Assembly: GCF_003287495.1 (NCBI RefSeq)
Contig: NZ_PRLE01000004.1
Location: 62,001-126,000 of the forward strand
DNA length: 64,000 nucleotides
Reading direction: 5' to 3'
Origin: Faecalibacterium prausnitzii
Lineage (GTDB): Bacteria > Bacillota > Clostridia > Oscillospirales > Ruminococcaceae
Shown: positions 17,059 to 26,058 of the stretch, one piece after another
How the letters are laid out: the number at the start of each line of letters is the position of its first letter
How positions within the stretch are numbered: the stretch's first letter is position 1
The notes under the pieces: model-generated
The model's input: the letters and a program-made list of their open reading frames with translations, nothing else
Database searches by the model: none
Told to the model about the DNA's origin: nothing
Program-made: the position numbers and the translations under genes

Positions 17059-18645
17059 ATGTGTTGTGTTATGGGTTACACGGGGCACGACCTGAGTGCC
17101 GCCAAATTCAAAGAATACCTGCTGCGCACCGTGACGCGCGGCCCGGACGATCAGCGCGTGGTGGAAGGGCCTTTCGGCCTGATGGGCTTTGGCCGCCTTG
17201 CCATCATGGGCCTGACGCCGGAGGGAATGCAGCCGTTCTACCGCGGGGCCGACTGCGTGGTCTGCAACGGTGAGCTGTACGGCTTCCGGTTCGAGAAAGA
17301 GATCCTGAAGCGCCGGGGCTACAAATTCGCCTCCGACTGTGACTGCGAGATCCTGCTGCCGCTCTATTATGAGTATGGCCTCGACATGTTCCGCCACATG
17401 GACTCCGAGTTTGCTCTGATTCTGTACGATTCCCGCAAGGATCGTCTGATCGCGGCCCGCGACCCCATCGGCATCCGGCCGCTGTTCTACGGCTACTCCA
17501 AGTCCAGCCACCAGATCGCGTTCGCCTCCGAGATGCAGAACCTCATTGGCTGGTGCGACGACATCCGCCCGTTCCCCATTGGCAGTTACTACTGCGATGG
17601 CCGCTTTGTCCGGTATGAGGACATCGCCGACGTGCCGGCCCCCATGGAGGACGACATGCCCACCATCCTGAAAAACATCCGCGAAAAGCTCATTGCGGGC
17701 GTGGAGAAGCGGCTGGACGCCGATGCCCCGGTGGGCTTCCTGCTCTCCGGCGGCCTCGATTCCTCGCTGGTCTGCTCCATTGCGGCCAAAAAGCTGGGCA
17801 AGCCCATCCAGACGTTTGCCATCGGCATGGACACCGACGCCATCGACCTGAAATATGCCCGCCAGACCGCAGAGTATCTGGGCAGCGAGCACCATGAGAT
17901 CATCATTAACCGGGACATGGTCATCAACAGCCTGGAAGAAGTCATCCGGCTGCTGGGCACCTGGGATATCACCACCATCCGCGCCAGCATGGGCATGTAC
18001 CTGCTGTGCAAGGCCATCCACGAGCAGACCGACGTCCGCGTGCTGCTGACGGGTGAAATTTCCGATGAACTGTTCGGCTACAAATACACCGATTACGCCC
18101 CCACCGCCGACGCGTTCCAGCAGGAGAGCCAGAAGCGCATCCGGGAGCTGTACATGTATGACGTTCTCCGCGCCGACCGCTGCATCTCCGCCAACAGCAT
18201 CGAGGCCCGTGTGCCGTTCGGCGACCTGGACTTCGTCCGCTACGTCATGGCCATTGACCCCGAAAAGAAGCTGAACAGCTACGGCAAGGGCAAATACCTG
18301 CTCCGCAAGGCCTTTGAGGGGGACTGGCTGCCCCCGGAGATCCTGTGGCGTGAAAAGGCCGCGTTCTCCGACGCCGTGGGCCACAGCATGGTGGACGATA
18401 TCAAAGAGTATGCCGAGGGCCTGTACACCGATGAGGAGTTCCAGCTCCGCCGGGCCAACTATTCCGCCCACTGTATGCCGTTCACGAAAGAGAGCCTGCT
18501 CTACCGCGAGATCTTCGAGAAATACTACTACGACCAGAGCCGCACCATCGTGGGCTTCTGGATGCCCAACAAGGCATGGCCCAACTGCAACGTCAACGAC
18601 CCCTCTGCCCGCGTGCTGGCAAACTACGGCGCTTCGGGCGTGTAA
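17059..18645 (+). CDS. asnB: Asparagine synthetase (glutamine-hydrolysing)
   Basis: AsnB makes asparagine from aspartate, ATP and glutamine. The ATG at 17059 places Cys at position 2, which must become the N-terminal nucleophile of the class II glutaminase domain, so the longer frame from 17008 is rejected. R-G-P-D-D and N-G-E-L-Y are conserved glutaminase segments. The synthetase half has the ATP-binding S-G-G-L-D-S-S motif near residue 230. The 528-residue length is normal for the E. coli AsnB type. AGAGGGG is the ribosome binding site. The T-box leader shows it is induced by asparagine shortage. Confidence 0.95.
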   Translation: MCCVMGYTGHDLSAAKFKEYLLRTVTRGPDDQRVVEGPFGLMGFGRLAIMGLTPEGMQPFYRGADCVVCNGELYGFRFEKEILKRRGYKFASDCDCEILLPLYYEYGLDMFRHMDSEFALILYDSRKDRLIAARDPIGIRPLFYGYSKSSHQIAFASEMQNLIGWCDDIRPFPIGSYYCDGRFVRYEDIADVPAPMEDDMPTILKNIREKLIAGVEKRLDADAPVGFLLSGGLDSSLVCSIAAKKLGKPIQTFAIGMDTDAIDLKYARQTAEYLGSEHHEIIINRDMVINSLEEVIRLLGTWDITTIRASMGMYLLCKAIHEQTDVRVLLTGEISDELFGYKYTDYAPTADAFQQESQKRIRELYMYDVLRADRCISANSIEARVPFGDLDFVRYVMAIDPEKKLNSYGKGKYLLRKAFEGDWLPPEILWREKAAFSDAVGHSMVDDIKEYAEGLYTDEEFQLRRANYSAHCMPFTKESLLYREIFEKYYYDQSRTIVGFWMPNKAWPNCNVNDPSARVLANYGASGV

Positions 18646-18667
18646 GGAAGGAAACAAACGGGAAGCA

Positions 18668-18702
18668 AAAAATCCGCCTGGCAATGCCGGACGGATTTTT
18701 TT
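18668..18702 (+). terminator. Terminator of asnB
   Basis: AAATCCG and CGGATTT with an inner TGGC/GCC pairing, followed by T7. Confidence 0.88.
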
Positions 18703-18716
18703 GTTTCTTCTCAAAA

Positions 18717-19259
18717 TCACAGCTCGATCTTCTGGGCTGCTTTGGCGATCTCGGCCAGCAGGGCCACAAGCTTGGCCTCGTCCATCCGGCCGCTGTTGTT
18801 GGTAAAGGCGTAGAAGCACCCCTGCACGCAGAACGAGAGGACGATGCCGCGGCGGGGATCCGCCGTGAACGTGGGGTCCAGCTCCGCCACCCGCTTGCGC
18901 AGGCCCTGCTCGATGCTGTTGGCAAACACGCCCTGGCGGCTGCCCGAGAAGAGGATGTTGACGGCGCGCTGGTTCTGCACAAAGGCGCGGAACAGCCCCT
19001 GGGTCAGTTCCTCGGTGTGGTCCAGCGGGCGGTTCGGCCCAAAGTCGGTCACACAGGCAAGGATGTTGCCGATGACTTTGGTCTCCAGCCCGCTGGAGAG
19101 GGCGTAGATGTCCTCATAGTGGGCATAGAATGTGGATTTGTTGATGCAGGCCAGTGCGCACAGATCCTTGATCTTGATTTTTTCCAGCGGATTTTTGGCC
19201 CGCAGCTCCATAAATGCCTTTTCAATGGCACGGTCCGTTCTGGCAATGCGGATATCCAA
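18717..19259 (-). CDS. TetR/AcrR-family regulator
   Basis: This 180-residue protein has a TetR-type helix-turn-helix near residues 20-50 (I-K-I-K-D-L-C...I-N-K-S-T-F-Y-A-H-Y) and a helical ligand domain with no recognisable specificity. It is convergent with asnB. The near-palindrome at 19282-19299 just before the start suggests autoregulation. No efflux pump or enzyme lies next to it on the same strand, so its target is unknown. Confidence 0.85.
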   Translation of the reverse strand: MDIRIARTDRAIEKAFMELRAKNPLEKIKIKDLCALACINKSTFYAHYEDIYALSSGLETKVIGNILACVTDFGPNRPLDHTEELTQGLFRAFVQNQRAVNILFSGSRQGVFANSIEQGLRKRVAELDPTFTADPRRGIVLSFCVQGCFYAFTNNSGRMDEAKLVALLAEIAKAAQKIEL

Positions 19260-19281
19260 AATAAACCACCTCTTTCCACGT

Positions 19282-19299
19282 TTGGTTGATTATCCAACC
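19282..19299. promoter_or_regulatory. Candidate operator of the TetR-family gene
   Basis: TTGGTTGATTATCCAACC is an imperfect palindrome (GGTTG and CAACC arms) 23 bases before the TetR start codon, a typical autoregulatory position. Confidence 0.45.
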
Positions 19300-19356
19300 C
19301 TTTTCGTCTTTCGTCGATGGACAAGGGGTTGGTCTTTTTTTAGAATAAAATTGGGG

Positions 19357-19875
19357 TTATTCTTTCTGGTACAGCAGCCCCTTTTCAGCCAGAGCAGCCT
19401 TGACGCGGCGGAAGCTGGCTTCGTCCGGGCAGTGGAGGGTGTGCAGGTGCACGCCGCCGGTCATCCGGCTCAGCAGGCACTCCGGCGTATCCGCCGCCTG
19501 CCGGAGGAACAGGTCCACATCGTAGCGGCTGGCAAGGTTCAGGTTGCCGCGCAGCTCGCCGTACAGCGGGTTCTCCACGGCCACATCCACCACCACGCCG
19601 CCCTGGTCCACCACGGTGTACAGCTCGGCGCGCATCTCCTCGGCCGTGCGGTGGACACAGGCCAGGATGCCCGTGTAGCCTTTGGCCGCCGGGTGGAGCT
19701 GGTAGCCCCGGGGCGTGGCGTCGATCTGAGCCCCGGCCGCCCGCAGCAGGGCCACGTCCCCCACCACGATCTGGCGGGAGACCCCCAGTTCCCCGGCCAG
19801 CAGGCTGGCGCTCATGGGCTCGCTGGCACCCGTCAGCCGTGTCAGTATCCTTTCCCTGCGCTGTGCAGCGTTCAT
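19357..19875 (-). CDS. niaR: NiaR-like niacin-responsive repressor (HTH plus 3H domain)
   Basis: The 172-residue protein has an N-terminal HTH_11 domain (L-L-A-G-E-L-G-V-S-R-Q-I-V-V-G-D-V) and a C-terminal 3H domain with three conserved His positions, including H-L-H-T-L-H. This is the architecture of NiaR (YrxA), which represses NAD synthesis and niacin uptake genes when nicotinate is present. The ATG at 19875 follows AGGGGAGAG; the upstream start at 19893 overlaps that site. No niacin gene is adjacent, so its targets must be elsewhere. Confidence 0.88.
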   Translation of the reverse strand: MNAAQRRERILTRLTGASEPMSASLLAGELGVSRQIVVGDVALLRAAGAQIDATPRGYQLHPAAKGYTGILACVHRTAEEMRAELYTVVDQGGVVVDVAVENPLYGELRGNLNLASRYDVDLFLRQAADTPECLLSRMTGGVHLHTLHCPDEASFRRVKAALAEKGLLYQKE

Positions 19876-19933
19876 CCCACTCTCCCCTTTCACTTCTCTC
19901 TTATCATAGCAGAAGCCGTGCCCCGGCGCAAGC

Positions 19934-21298
19934 TCAGTGTTTCAGCCGCAGCAGGGTCGCGTAGTTGGAGGGCACCTGGACTTTCATCCGGCCCCAGCCC
20001 ACCTCGGCCAGCAGCTTCTGCCCGCCCACGGTGTCTTCCATCAGGTCCTCGTAACCGGAGGCCTCCACGGGCAGCTGGAATTCCATCTGCACCGGGGTGT
20101 CACCGTTGTTCATCACGGCCACGATGGCCTCGCCGTCTTTCACCCGGGCGTAGGCATAGCCCTGGGTGGTCAGGCTGAGCTCTTTGAACTCCCCGCTGCT
20201 CAGTTCCGGGTATTCCGCATGGAGTTTGCCCAGCTTTGCATAGACACTGGTGACGAAATTCGTCTTCTCGGCGTCCTTGTAGTCGTCCAGATTCAGGCAG
20301 GGGCGGAGCGGCCAGTCGCTTCCCCACTCTTTTTTGCCCTCAATGCCAAATTCCGAGCCATAATAGATGGACGGAATGCCCCAGAGCGTATATACTAGAA
20401 TGGCAATGTGGCGGATATGCTCTTTGTTGCGCAGCTTGTTGGGCAGGCGCTCCACATCGTGGTTATCCGAGAAGAGATAGAGCTTGGTATCATGGCACAG
20501 GCCCTGCAGGCGGCGCATGGTGTGGGCGATCTCAAAATAGTTGTGGTCGTTGTGGCCGCTCCACAGTCCCTTGTGCAGCTCGTAGTTGGTCACGGAGTGG
20601 AGCATCTCGGGGTTGGCCCAGCGGCTGTAATCGCCGTGGATGACCTCGCCCATCAGCCAGAACTCGGGCTTGACCTCGTTGGCCAGGCGGCGCAGGCCTT
20701 TCATGAAGTCAAAGTCCAGCACATCGGCCGCGTCCAGCCGGATGCCGTCGATGTCAAATTCATCCACCCAGAAGCGGATGGTGTCAAAGTGGTAATTCTG
20801 CACCTCGGGGTTGCGCTGGTTCAGCTTGACCAGCAGGTTGAAGCCGCCCCAGTTGCCATAGGAAAAACCATCGTTGTACTCGTTGTTGCCCCAGAAATTC
20901 ACATCACAGAACCAGTCTTTATACCGGGCGTTCTCCCGGTTGGCTTTCAGGTCCTGGAACGCGAAGAAATCCCGGCCCACATGGTTGAACACACCGTCCA
21001 CGATGACTTTCTGGCCCCGGGCGTGGCAGCCGGCCACAAATTCCTTAAATTCCTCGTTGGTGCCAAGGCGGCGGTCCACCCGGCGGTAATCAATGGTATC
21101 GTAGCCATGGGAACCGCTCTCAAACAGCGGGCCGATATAAATGGCCGTGCAGCCGATCCGTGCCGCGTGTTCTGCCCAGGCGTTCAGCTTTTCAAAAGCG
21201 CCGGGGGTGGGCTGGCCGTCGTTTTCGTGGGCACAGCCGCAGAGCCCCAGAGGGTAAATGTGATAAAATACCGCGTTGTCATACCAAGCCATAGTCAA
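19934..21298 (-). CDS. GH13 alpha-amylase-family glycoside hydrolase
   Basis: The 454-residue enzyme has the GH13 barrel with catalytic D189 (G-I-R-L-D-A), E218 (M-G-E-V) and D281 (S-D-N-H-D). No signal peptide is seen, so it acts on internal alpha-glucans or imported maltodextrins. The first possible start is TTG at 21298, 8 bases after GAGGAG; the ATG at 21292 has poor spacing, so TTG may be used. It is divergent from the branching enzyme, with a promoter in between, which fits shared work on glycogen-type glucan. Exact specificity is open. Confidence 0.9.
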   Translation of the reverse strand: MTMAWYDNAVFYHIYPLGLCGCAHENDGQPTPGAFEKLNAWAEHAARIGCTAIYIGPLFESGSHGYDTIDYRRVDRRLGTNEEFKEFVAGCHARGQKVIVDGVFNHVGRDFFAFQDLKANRENARYKDWFCDVNFWGNNEYNDGFSYGNWGGFNLLVKLNQRNPEVQNYHFDTIRFWVDEFDIDGIRLDAADVLDFDFMKGLRRLANEVKPEFWLMGEVIHGDYSRWANPEMLHSVTNYELHKGLWSGHNDHNYFEIAHTMRRLQGLCHDTKLYLFSDNHDVERLPNKLRNKEHIRHIAILVYTLWGIPSIYYGSEFGIEGKKEWGSDWPLRPCLNLDDYKDAEKTNFVTSVYAKLGKLHAEYPELSSGEFKELSLTTQGYAYARVKDGEAIVAVMNNGDTPVQMEFQLPVEASGYEDLMEDTVGGQKLLAEVGWGRMKVQVPSNYATLLRLKH

Positions 21299-21344
21299 TC
21301 AACCGCTCCTCTTATTCGTAAATCATGCTGCATACAGCAGCTTC

Positions 21345-21372
21345 AGTATAGCACAAAATGCTTCGTTTTCAA
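21345..21372 (-). promoter_or_regulatory. Promoter of the GH13 hydrolase gene
   Basis: On the minus strand, TTGAAA (21367-21372) and TATACT (21345-21350) have a 16-base spacer, with TGC before the -10 box. A GCTGC/GCAGC hairpin follows in the leader. Confidence 0.6.
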
Positions 21373-21398
21373 AATATCAAATGTAAGGAGTCTTTTGC

Positions 21399-23351
21399 AT
21401 GATGTATCCCTCCCTCCCCCAGAGCTTTTTTGTTGGCGAATGCTTTGACGCTTACCGCATCCTCGGCGCGCACCCGGCCCAGGGCCCCCATGGGGAAGAG
21501 GGCTGGCGGTTCAACGTCTGGGCCCCCGGTGCCACCGCCGTGGAGATCTGCGGCGGCTTTGATGGCTGGGGCCCCGGCGTGCCCATGGAAAAAGCCGACA
21601 CCGGCCTGTGGAGCGGCTTCATTGCGGGCCTTGCCGAGGGCGACCTCTACAAATACCGGGTCCACGGGGCGGACGGCAGCGTCGTGCTCCACTCCGACCC
21701 CTACGCCTTTTCCACCGAGCTGCGCCCCGGCACCGCCAGCCGCCTGACAAGGCTGGACTTCCGCTTTGACGACAGTGCCTGGATGGAGCGGCGGGACAAA
21801 TGCCGCAACCTGCCCCTGAATATCTACGAGCTCCATGCGGGCAGCTGGAAACAGAAACCCAACGCCACAAAGCCCGATGGCTCTGACGGCTGGTACGATT
21901 ACGAGGAGCTGGCCCGGGAGCTGATCCCCTGGCTGCTGGACCACCACTTCACCCATGTGGAGCTGCTGCCCCTGGCCGAGCATCCCTTTGACGGCAGCTG
22001 GGGCTACCAGACCACCGGGTATTTCTCCGTCACCAGCCGGTACGGCAGCCCGGCCCAGTTTGCCTCGTTCGTCAACGCCTGCCACCGGATGGGCATTGGC
22101 GTCATTATGGATTTTGTTCCCGTCCACTTTGCGGCCAACGCCGATGCTCTGGCCCGCTTCGACGGCACCTATCTCTACGAGTACGACAGCGACGTGGGCC
22201 ACAGCGAGTGGGGCACCTGCAATTTCAACTATTACCGGGGCGAGATCCGCAGCTTTTTGAACAGCGCCGCCGCCCTCTGGATGGATGTCTACCACTGCGA
22301 CGGCATCCGGATGGACGCCATCTCCCGGGCCATCTACTGGCAGGGTGACCCCAACCGGGGCGTGAACGAGGGAGCCCTCAACTTCCTGCGGGGGCTCAAC
22401 CACGGCCTGAACGAGCGCTGGCCCACCGGCATCTACACCGCCGAGGACTCCACCAACTTCCTCAAAGTGACCGCCCCCACCCGGTACGACGGCATCGGCT
22501 TTGATTACAAGTGGGACATGGGCTGGATGCACGACACGCTGGATTACTTTGCCACCCCGTTCGGGGAGCGGCCGGACGCCTACCACAAGCTGACGTTCAG
22601 TATGCAGTATTTCTACAATGAGCTGTACCTGCTGGCCCTCAGCCACGACGAAGTCGTCCACGGCAAGAAGACCATCATTGATAAGCTCTGGGGCACCTAC
22701 GAGGAAAAATGCGCCCAGCTGCGCACCCTGTATTTCTATATGTACACCCATCCGGGAAAAAAGCTCAACTTTATGGGCAACGAGATGGCACATTTCCGGG
22801 AGTGGGACGAAAAGCGCCCGCTGGACTGGGACCTGCTCAAGTACCCGTTCCACGACAGCTTCCAGAAATTCTTCGCCGCCGTCTCCCGCCTGTATGCCAC
22901 CGAGCCTGCCCTCTACGACGGGGAGTACAACCCGGACTGCTTTGAGTGGGTGGCCTGTGAGAGCCGCGCCGAGGGCGTGTACGCCTGGCTGCGCAAGGGA
23001 GCCGGGCAGAACCTGCTCTGTGTGATGAACACCCAGAACACCGCCCACAAAAAGTTCCCGCTCTACCTCAAGTTTCCCTGTGGGGCCGAAGAACTGCTGA
23101 ACACCGAGGCCTCCGTCTGGGGCGGCGCGGACAAGTCCCGCACGAAAACATTCCACACCACCGACGGCGGCGTCTACGGCCGGGACTACACGCTGGCCAT
23201 CGACCTGCCCGCCATGGGCAGCCGCCTGTTCCGCCTGAGCCCGGAAGCCCTCCACCCGGAGGCCGCCCAGGCCAGCGCGGCATTGGCCCTGAACCAGAAG
23301 CGGAAAGCCGCCCGAGCCGCAAAAACCCCCGCAAACAAATCCAAAAAGTAA
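21399..23351 (+). CDS. glgB: 1,4-alpha-glucan branching enzyme
   Basis: GlgB cuts alpha-1,4 chains and rejoins them as alpha-1,6 branches in glycogen. An N-terminal CBM48-type domain ([11 protein letters not shown]...F-D-G-W) precedes the GH13 barrel with catalytic D306 (R-M-D-A), E349 (A-E-D-S) and D417 (S-H-D-E-V-V-H-G). The 650-residue length is normal. The C-terminus ends in an Ala/Lys-rich tail. AAGGAG precedes two adjacent ATGs. No other glg gene is in the window apart from the divergent GH13 enzyme. Confidence 0.95.
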   Translation: MMYPSLPQSFFVGECFDAYRILGAHPAQGPHGEEGWRFNVWAPGATAVEICGGFDGWGPGVPMEKADTGLWSGFIAGLAEGDLYKYRVHGADGSVVLHSDPYAFSTELRPGTASRLTRLDFRFDDSAWMERRDKCRNLPLNIYELHAGSWKQKPNATKPDGSDGWYDYEELARELIPWLLDHHFTHVELLPLAEHPFDGSWGYQTTGYFSVTSRYGSPAQFASFVNACHRMGIGVIMDFVPVHFAANADALARFDGTYLYEYDSDVGHSEWGTCNFNYYRGEIRSFLNSAAALWMDVYHCDGIRMDAISRAIYWQGDPNRGVNEGALNFLRGLNHGLNERWPTGIYTAEDSTNFLKVTAPTRYDGIGFDYKWDMGWMHDTLDYFATPFGERPDAYHKLTFSMQYFYNELYLLALSHDEVVHGKKTIIDKLWGTYEEKCAQLRTLYFYMYTHPGKKLNFMGNEMAHFREWDEKRPLDWDLLKYPFHDSFQKFFAAVSRLYATEPALYDGEYNPDCFEWVACESRAEGVYAWLRKGAGQNLLCVMNTQNTAHKKFPLYLKFPCGAEELLNTEASVWGGADKSRTKTFHTTDGGVYGRDYTLAIDLPAMGSRLFRLSPEALHPEAAQASAALALNQKRKAARAAKTPANKSKK

Positions 23352-23361
23352 TATTGCATTT

Positions 23362-23400
23362 AAAATATCCCGTCTGCTGAAAATGCAGCGGGATATTTTG
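23362..23400 (+). terminator. Terminator of glgB
   Basis: AAAATATCCCG and CGGGATATTTTG arms, with an inner CTGC/GCAG pairing, 10 bases after the stop codon. Confidence 0.8.
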
Positions 23401-23421
23401 CGTCCTGGCCCGTGGGCACTC

Positions 23422-23451
23422 TTGTCAGCCCCCGCCCCGGTTTGTTATACT
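23422..23451 (+). promoter_or_regulatory. Promoter of the trigger-factor-like gene
   Basis: TTGTCA (23422-23427), 18-base spacer, TATACT (23446-23451). A repeat element lies between this promoter and the start codon. Confidence 0.6.
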
Positions 23452-23483
23452 GTAGGATGAAAAAGTTTAAATTTCATCTTTCA

Positions 23484-23597
23484 TGGCTTCCCTGATCGGA
23501 AAGACTCCCTCCGGTCGGAGGGAACTGTCGCAGATGCGACAAAGGGAGGCTGCTCCGCGACATGCTCGCAAAGCGAGATGGAGCGGTGAGAGGTTTC
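23484..23597 (+). repeat. Palindromic repeat element, copy 1 (partial or diverged)
   Basis: Several nested hairpins (CCCTCCG/CGGAGGG, GTCGCA/TGCGAC, GCTC/GAGC) end in GTGAGAGGTTT, the same right end as the other copies. It sits wholly inside the predicted 5' UTR of the next gene. Confidence 0.6.
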
Positions 23598-23617
23598 AAT
23601 AAGGAGAGTATTACACC

Positions 23618-24601
23618 ATGGAAAAGAAAAAGTACAATTTCCCTGAAGTCAAGCTGGGCCAGTACAAGGGTCTGGCCATCACCCGCCATGTCCGGCCGGT
23701 GACGGAGAAGACGCTGGACATCGAGATGGTGCACCAGACCCGGATGCACGCCACCTACCGCCCCACCCAGGAGCCCGCCAAGCGCGGCTGCCGCGCCCTG
23801 CTGGATTTTGCGGGCTACATGGACGGCAAGGAGATTCCCGACAGCCGGATGGAAAAAGTGATGGTGGTGCTGGGTGACGGCAAGCTGATGCCCGCCGCCG
23901 AGCAGGCCATCTACGGCCACCGCGCCGGGGAGACGTTCCGCTTCGATTTTACTTACCCCGCTGAGTTCCGGGTGCCGGAGCTCTCCGGCAAGACCGCCCA
24001 GTTTGAGATCAACCTCCGCTCGGTGGCCGAGAAGCACACCCCGGAGCTGACGGAGGAGTTTGCCAAGTCCATCGGTTATGACTCTCTCGCCGCCATGCGG
24101 GAGTCGATCCGGGCCCAGAAGCAGAAGATCCATGAAGAGGGTGCCGACCGCGCCGCCGGCCAGCGCCTGCTGGAAATGGCCGGGGCCAACATCGAGGTCC
24201 ACATTGCGCCCGAAACGCTGGACCGCACTGCTGACAACGAGATGAAGCTGCTGGGCGAGCGGCTCTCCCGCAGCGGCCTGACCGTGGAACAGCACTGCAA
24301 GAACAGCCACACCACCCCGGAGGCCCTGCGCCAGCGCTACCGTGACGAGGCCGAGAGCCGGGCCCGGGTGATGCTGGCCGCCCGCGCCATTGCCGAGGCC
24401 GAGCAGATCGTCGTCCACCCGGAGGAGGTCAACGCCGAGTACCGCCGTCTGGCCGCCCTGCAGGAGACCCCCGAGGCCGAGATCCGCAAGGTGCTGACCG
24501 AGGACGCCGTGGCCGCCGCTCTGGCCGCCAAAAAAGTACAGCGTTTTCTGCTGGACCACGCCGAAGTCACCTCTGTGACCGACAGCGCCGAAAAGGAGTG
24601 A
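23618..24601 (+). CDS. Trigger-factor-like chaperone/PPIase without ribosome-binding domain
   Basis: The 327-residue protein has an FKBP-type PPIase region (about residues 55-140: G-C-R-A-L-L-D-F-A-G-Y-M-D-G, G-D-G-K-L-M-P-A-A-E-Q-A-I) and a helical trigger-factor/SurA-like C-terminal part. The N-terminal ribosome-docking domain of trigger factor, with its G-F-R-x-G-x-x-P signature, is absent, so it should work off the ribosome. No signal peptide is present. AAGGAG precedes the ATG. The next gene, a polyferredoxin, starts 7 bases after the stop, suggesting a shared task such as assembling an iron-sulfur protein; that is inference. Confidence 0.82.
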   Translation: MEKKKYNFPEVKLGQYKGLAITRHVRPVTEKTLDIEMVHQTRMHATYRPTQEPAKRGCRALLDFAGYMDGKEIPDSRMEKVMVVLGDGKLMPAAEQAIYGHRAGETFRFDFTYPAEFRVPELSGKTAQFEINLRSVAEKHTPELTEEFAKSIGYDSLAAMRESIRAQKQKIHEEGADRAAGQRLLEMAGANIEVHIAPETLDRTADNEMKLLGERLSRSGLTVEQHCKNSHTTPEALRQRYRDEAESRARVMLAARAIAEAEQIVVHPEEVNAEYRRLAALQETPEAEIRKVLTEDAVAAALAAKKVQRFLLDHAEVTSVTDSAEKE

Positions 24602-24608
24602 GCCGCGC

Positions 24609-25892
24609 ATGAGCATCTTTACCCGGTACGCCATGGATGCGCTGATGAAGACCTCTCATCCGGAGATCAACCGCCGTCAGTGCTGGAACCTGCACCCCCA
24701 CCGCACGCCCTGCACCACCTGTAAGGACATCTGCCCCTACGGTGACCAGATCTTCACCCGCCCAAACCTTGTCAAAGACTGGGATCCCTGCACCGACTGC
24801 GGGCTCTGTGTTTCGGCCTGCCGCAGCGGCTGCATCGCCCCCTCGCCGGAGCAGGTGCAGCGGGACACCACCCCGGCAGACAACGATAACGATACCATCT
24901 GGATCGGGTGCGAGAAGAGCACCCGCAAAAATACCATCACCCGGCTCTGCATCTCGGCTCTCTCCTGGGAGGCGCTGGCCTACCTGGCCCTGAGCAAGAA
25001 GATCGTGCTGGATCTGACCCCCTGCGGCGAGTGCGAGAACGACCTGTGCGCCGAGCAGCTGCGCAAGGAGCTCACCCGGCTGGTGGAATTCTTTGGCCCT
25101 ACCGTGTTCGAGGCCCGGTTCACCCTGGCCTATGAGCTGGAGGATGCCCCTTATCACGTCAAGGAGCTGTCCCGCCGGGAGATGATGGAACAGCTGACCG
25201 AGGGCTCCAAATCCGGCACCAAAAAGCTGCTGCAAAAGCTGCCCGGCCTGCGGGACGAGGAGGACGCCGGCATGGATTTCCGCCTGCTGCTCCACCAGCG
25301 CACCAAACAGCTCAAGGCCGCCATGGAAACACCCCTGCGCTACGGCTACTACCTGCCCAATGTGACAGACAAGTGCTTTGGCTGCGGCAAGTGCGAAAAA
25401 TCCTGCCGGGCCAACGCCCTCAAGGTGGAAGACCTGCCCGACGGCCAGACCCGCATCGTGGTCACCCCCTGGAAATGCGGCGAGTGCGGCATCTGCGTGG
25501 CGTCCTGCTCCAACCACGGCATCGACGGGATGAAGCTCCGCCAGCTGACCACGCTGGGCCCCGTGAGCATTTACAAGTGCACCAAGACCCTCTGCGCCGA
25601 CTGCGGCAAGCCCATTGCACCGGACTCCGTGGATGGCATCTGCTCGGTCTGCCGGATCAAGCGCCGCACCAAAAAGCGGCAGGAGGAGGCCGCCGCCCGC
25701 GCCAAGGAGCGCGCGGCAGAGCGGGAGGCCAAGCGCGCTGCCGAGGAAGCAGCCAAAACCGCCGCGGAGGAGTCCGCCAAGGCAGCGGCTCAGGAGCTGG
25801 CCGCTGAAAATGCCGCCGCTTCCGCCGAAACCGCGGTTCCTGCTGCCCCGGCAGCGGCCCCGGAGGCCGCCGCCCCCACCGCCAGTATCTGA
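24609..25892 (+). CDS. Polyferredoxin with zinc-ribbon-like and Ala-rich coiled-coil tail
   Basis: The 427-residue protein has Cys-rich iron-sulfur motifs of the C-x2-C-x2-C-x3-C type: an N-terminal C-T-T-C-K-D-I-C-P, then C-T-D-C-G-L-C-V-S-A-C, a C-G-E-C-x4-C segment, and two more near residues 258 and 290 (C-F-G-C-G-K-C, C-G-E-C-G-I-C). A C-x4-C-x2-C...C-x2-C zinc-ribbon-like motif follows, then a basic patch (R-R-T-K-K-R-Q) and about 80 residues of Ala/Glu/Lys helix. It is coupled to the trigger-factor-like gene. The partner redox enzyme is not in the window and I do not know its function. Confidence 0.85.
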   Translation: MSIFTRYAMDALMKTSHPEINRRQCWNLHPHRTPCTTCKDICPYGDQIFTRPNLVKDWDPCTDCGLCVSACRSGCIAPSPEQVQRDTTPADNDNDTIWIGCEKSTRKNTITRLCISALSWEALAYLALSKKIVLDLTPCGECENDLCAEQLRKELTRLVEFFGPTVFEARFTLAYELEDAPYHVKELSRREMMEQLTEGSKSGTKKLLQKLPGLRDEEDAGMDFRLLLHQRTKQLKAAMETPLRYGYYLPNVTDKCFGCGKCEKSCRANALKVEDLPDGQTRIVVTPWKCGECGICVASCSNHGIDGMKLRQLTTLGPVSIYKCTKTLCADCGKPIAPDSVDGICSVCRIKRRTKKRQEEAAARAKERAAEREAKRAAEEAAKTAAEESAKAAAQELAAENAAASAETAVPAAPAAAPEAAAPTASI

Positions 25893-25933
25893 TCGCTGGC
25901 ATGCAAAATGGGCCGCAATGCGGCAAAAAACAA

Positions 25934-25962
25934 TTGACGCCGGAGCCAATCAATGCTATACT
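25934..25962 (+). promoter_or_regulatory. Promoter of the peptide-binding protein transcript
   Basis: TTGACG (25934-25939), 17 bases, TATACT (25957-25962) with TGC before it (extended -10). Confidence 0.8.
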
Positions 25963-26001
25963 TTGGCTAACCACCTGTGTGGCCGGAGGACTGTTACAAA
26001 G

Positions 26002-26033
26002 GAGTAACGGATGTATTTCCGTTGCTCTTTTTT
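26002..26033 (+). terminator. Intrinsic terminator (attenuator) in the leader of the peptide transporter
   Basis: A 10-bp stem (26002-26011 with 26018-26027, one G-T pair) and a 6-base loop are followed by T6. It lies about 30 bases after the expected transcription start and 108 bases before the gene. A competing stem GTTAC (25993-25997)/GTAAC (26004-26008) shares its left arm and could act as antiterminator. Confidence 0.7.
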
Positions 26034-26058
26034 CATAGGCTGCCCGCGGGGCAGTTGA
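26011..26058 (+). CDS. Putative 15-residue leader peptide
   Basis: AAAGGAG ends 6 bases before an ATG that opens a short frame: M-Y-F-R-C-S-F-F-I-G-C-P-R-G-S, then TGA. The start codon and first codons overlap the terminator stem, so a ribosome starting here would disrupt the hairpin. It contains two Cys and three Phe codons, which might be the sensing codons. Expression is unproven; the good ribosome binding site is the main support. Confidence 0.4.
   Translation: MYFRCSFFIGCPRGS

Noticed and set aside
23484-23597. Reading the repeat copies as CRISPR or tRNA-like sequence
   Set aside because: Copies are few, dispersed and palindromic, without regular spacers or tRNA cloverleaf signatures.
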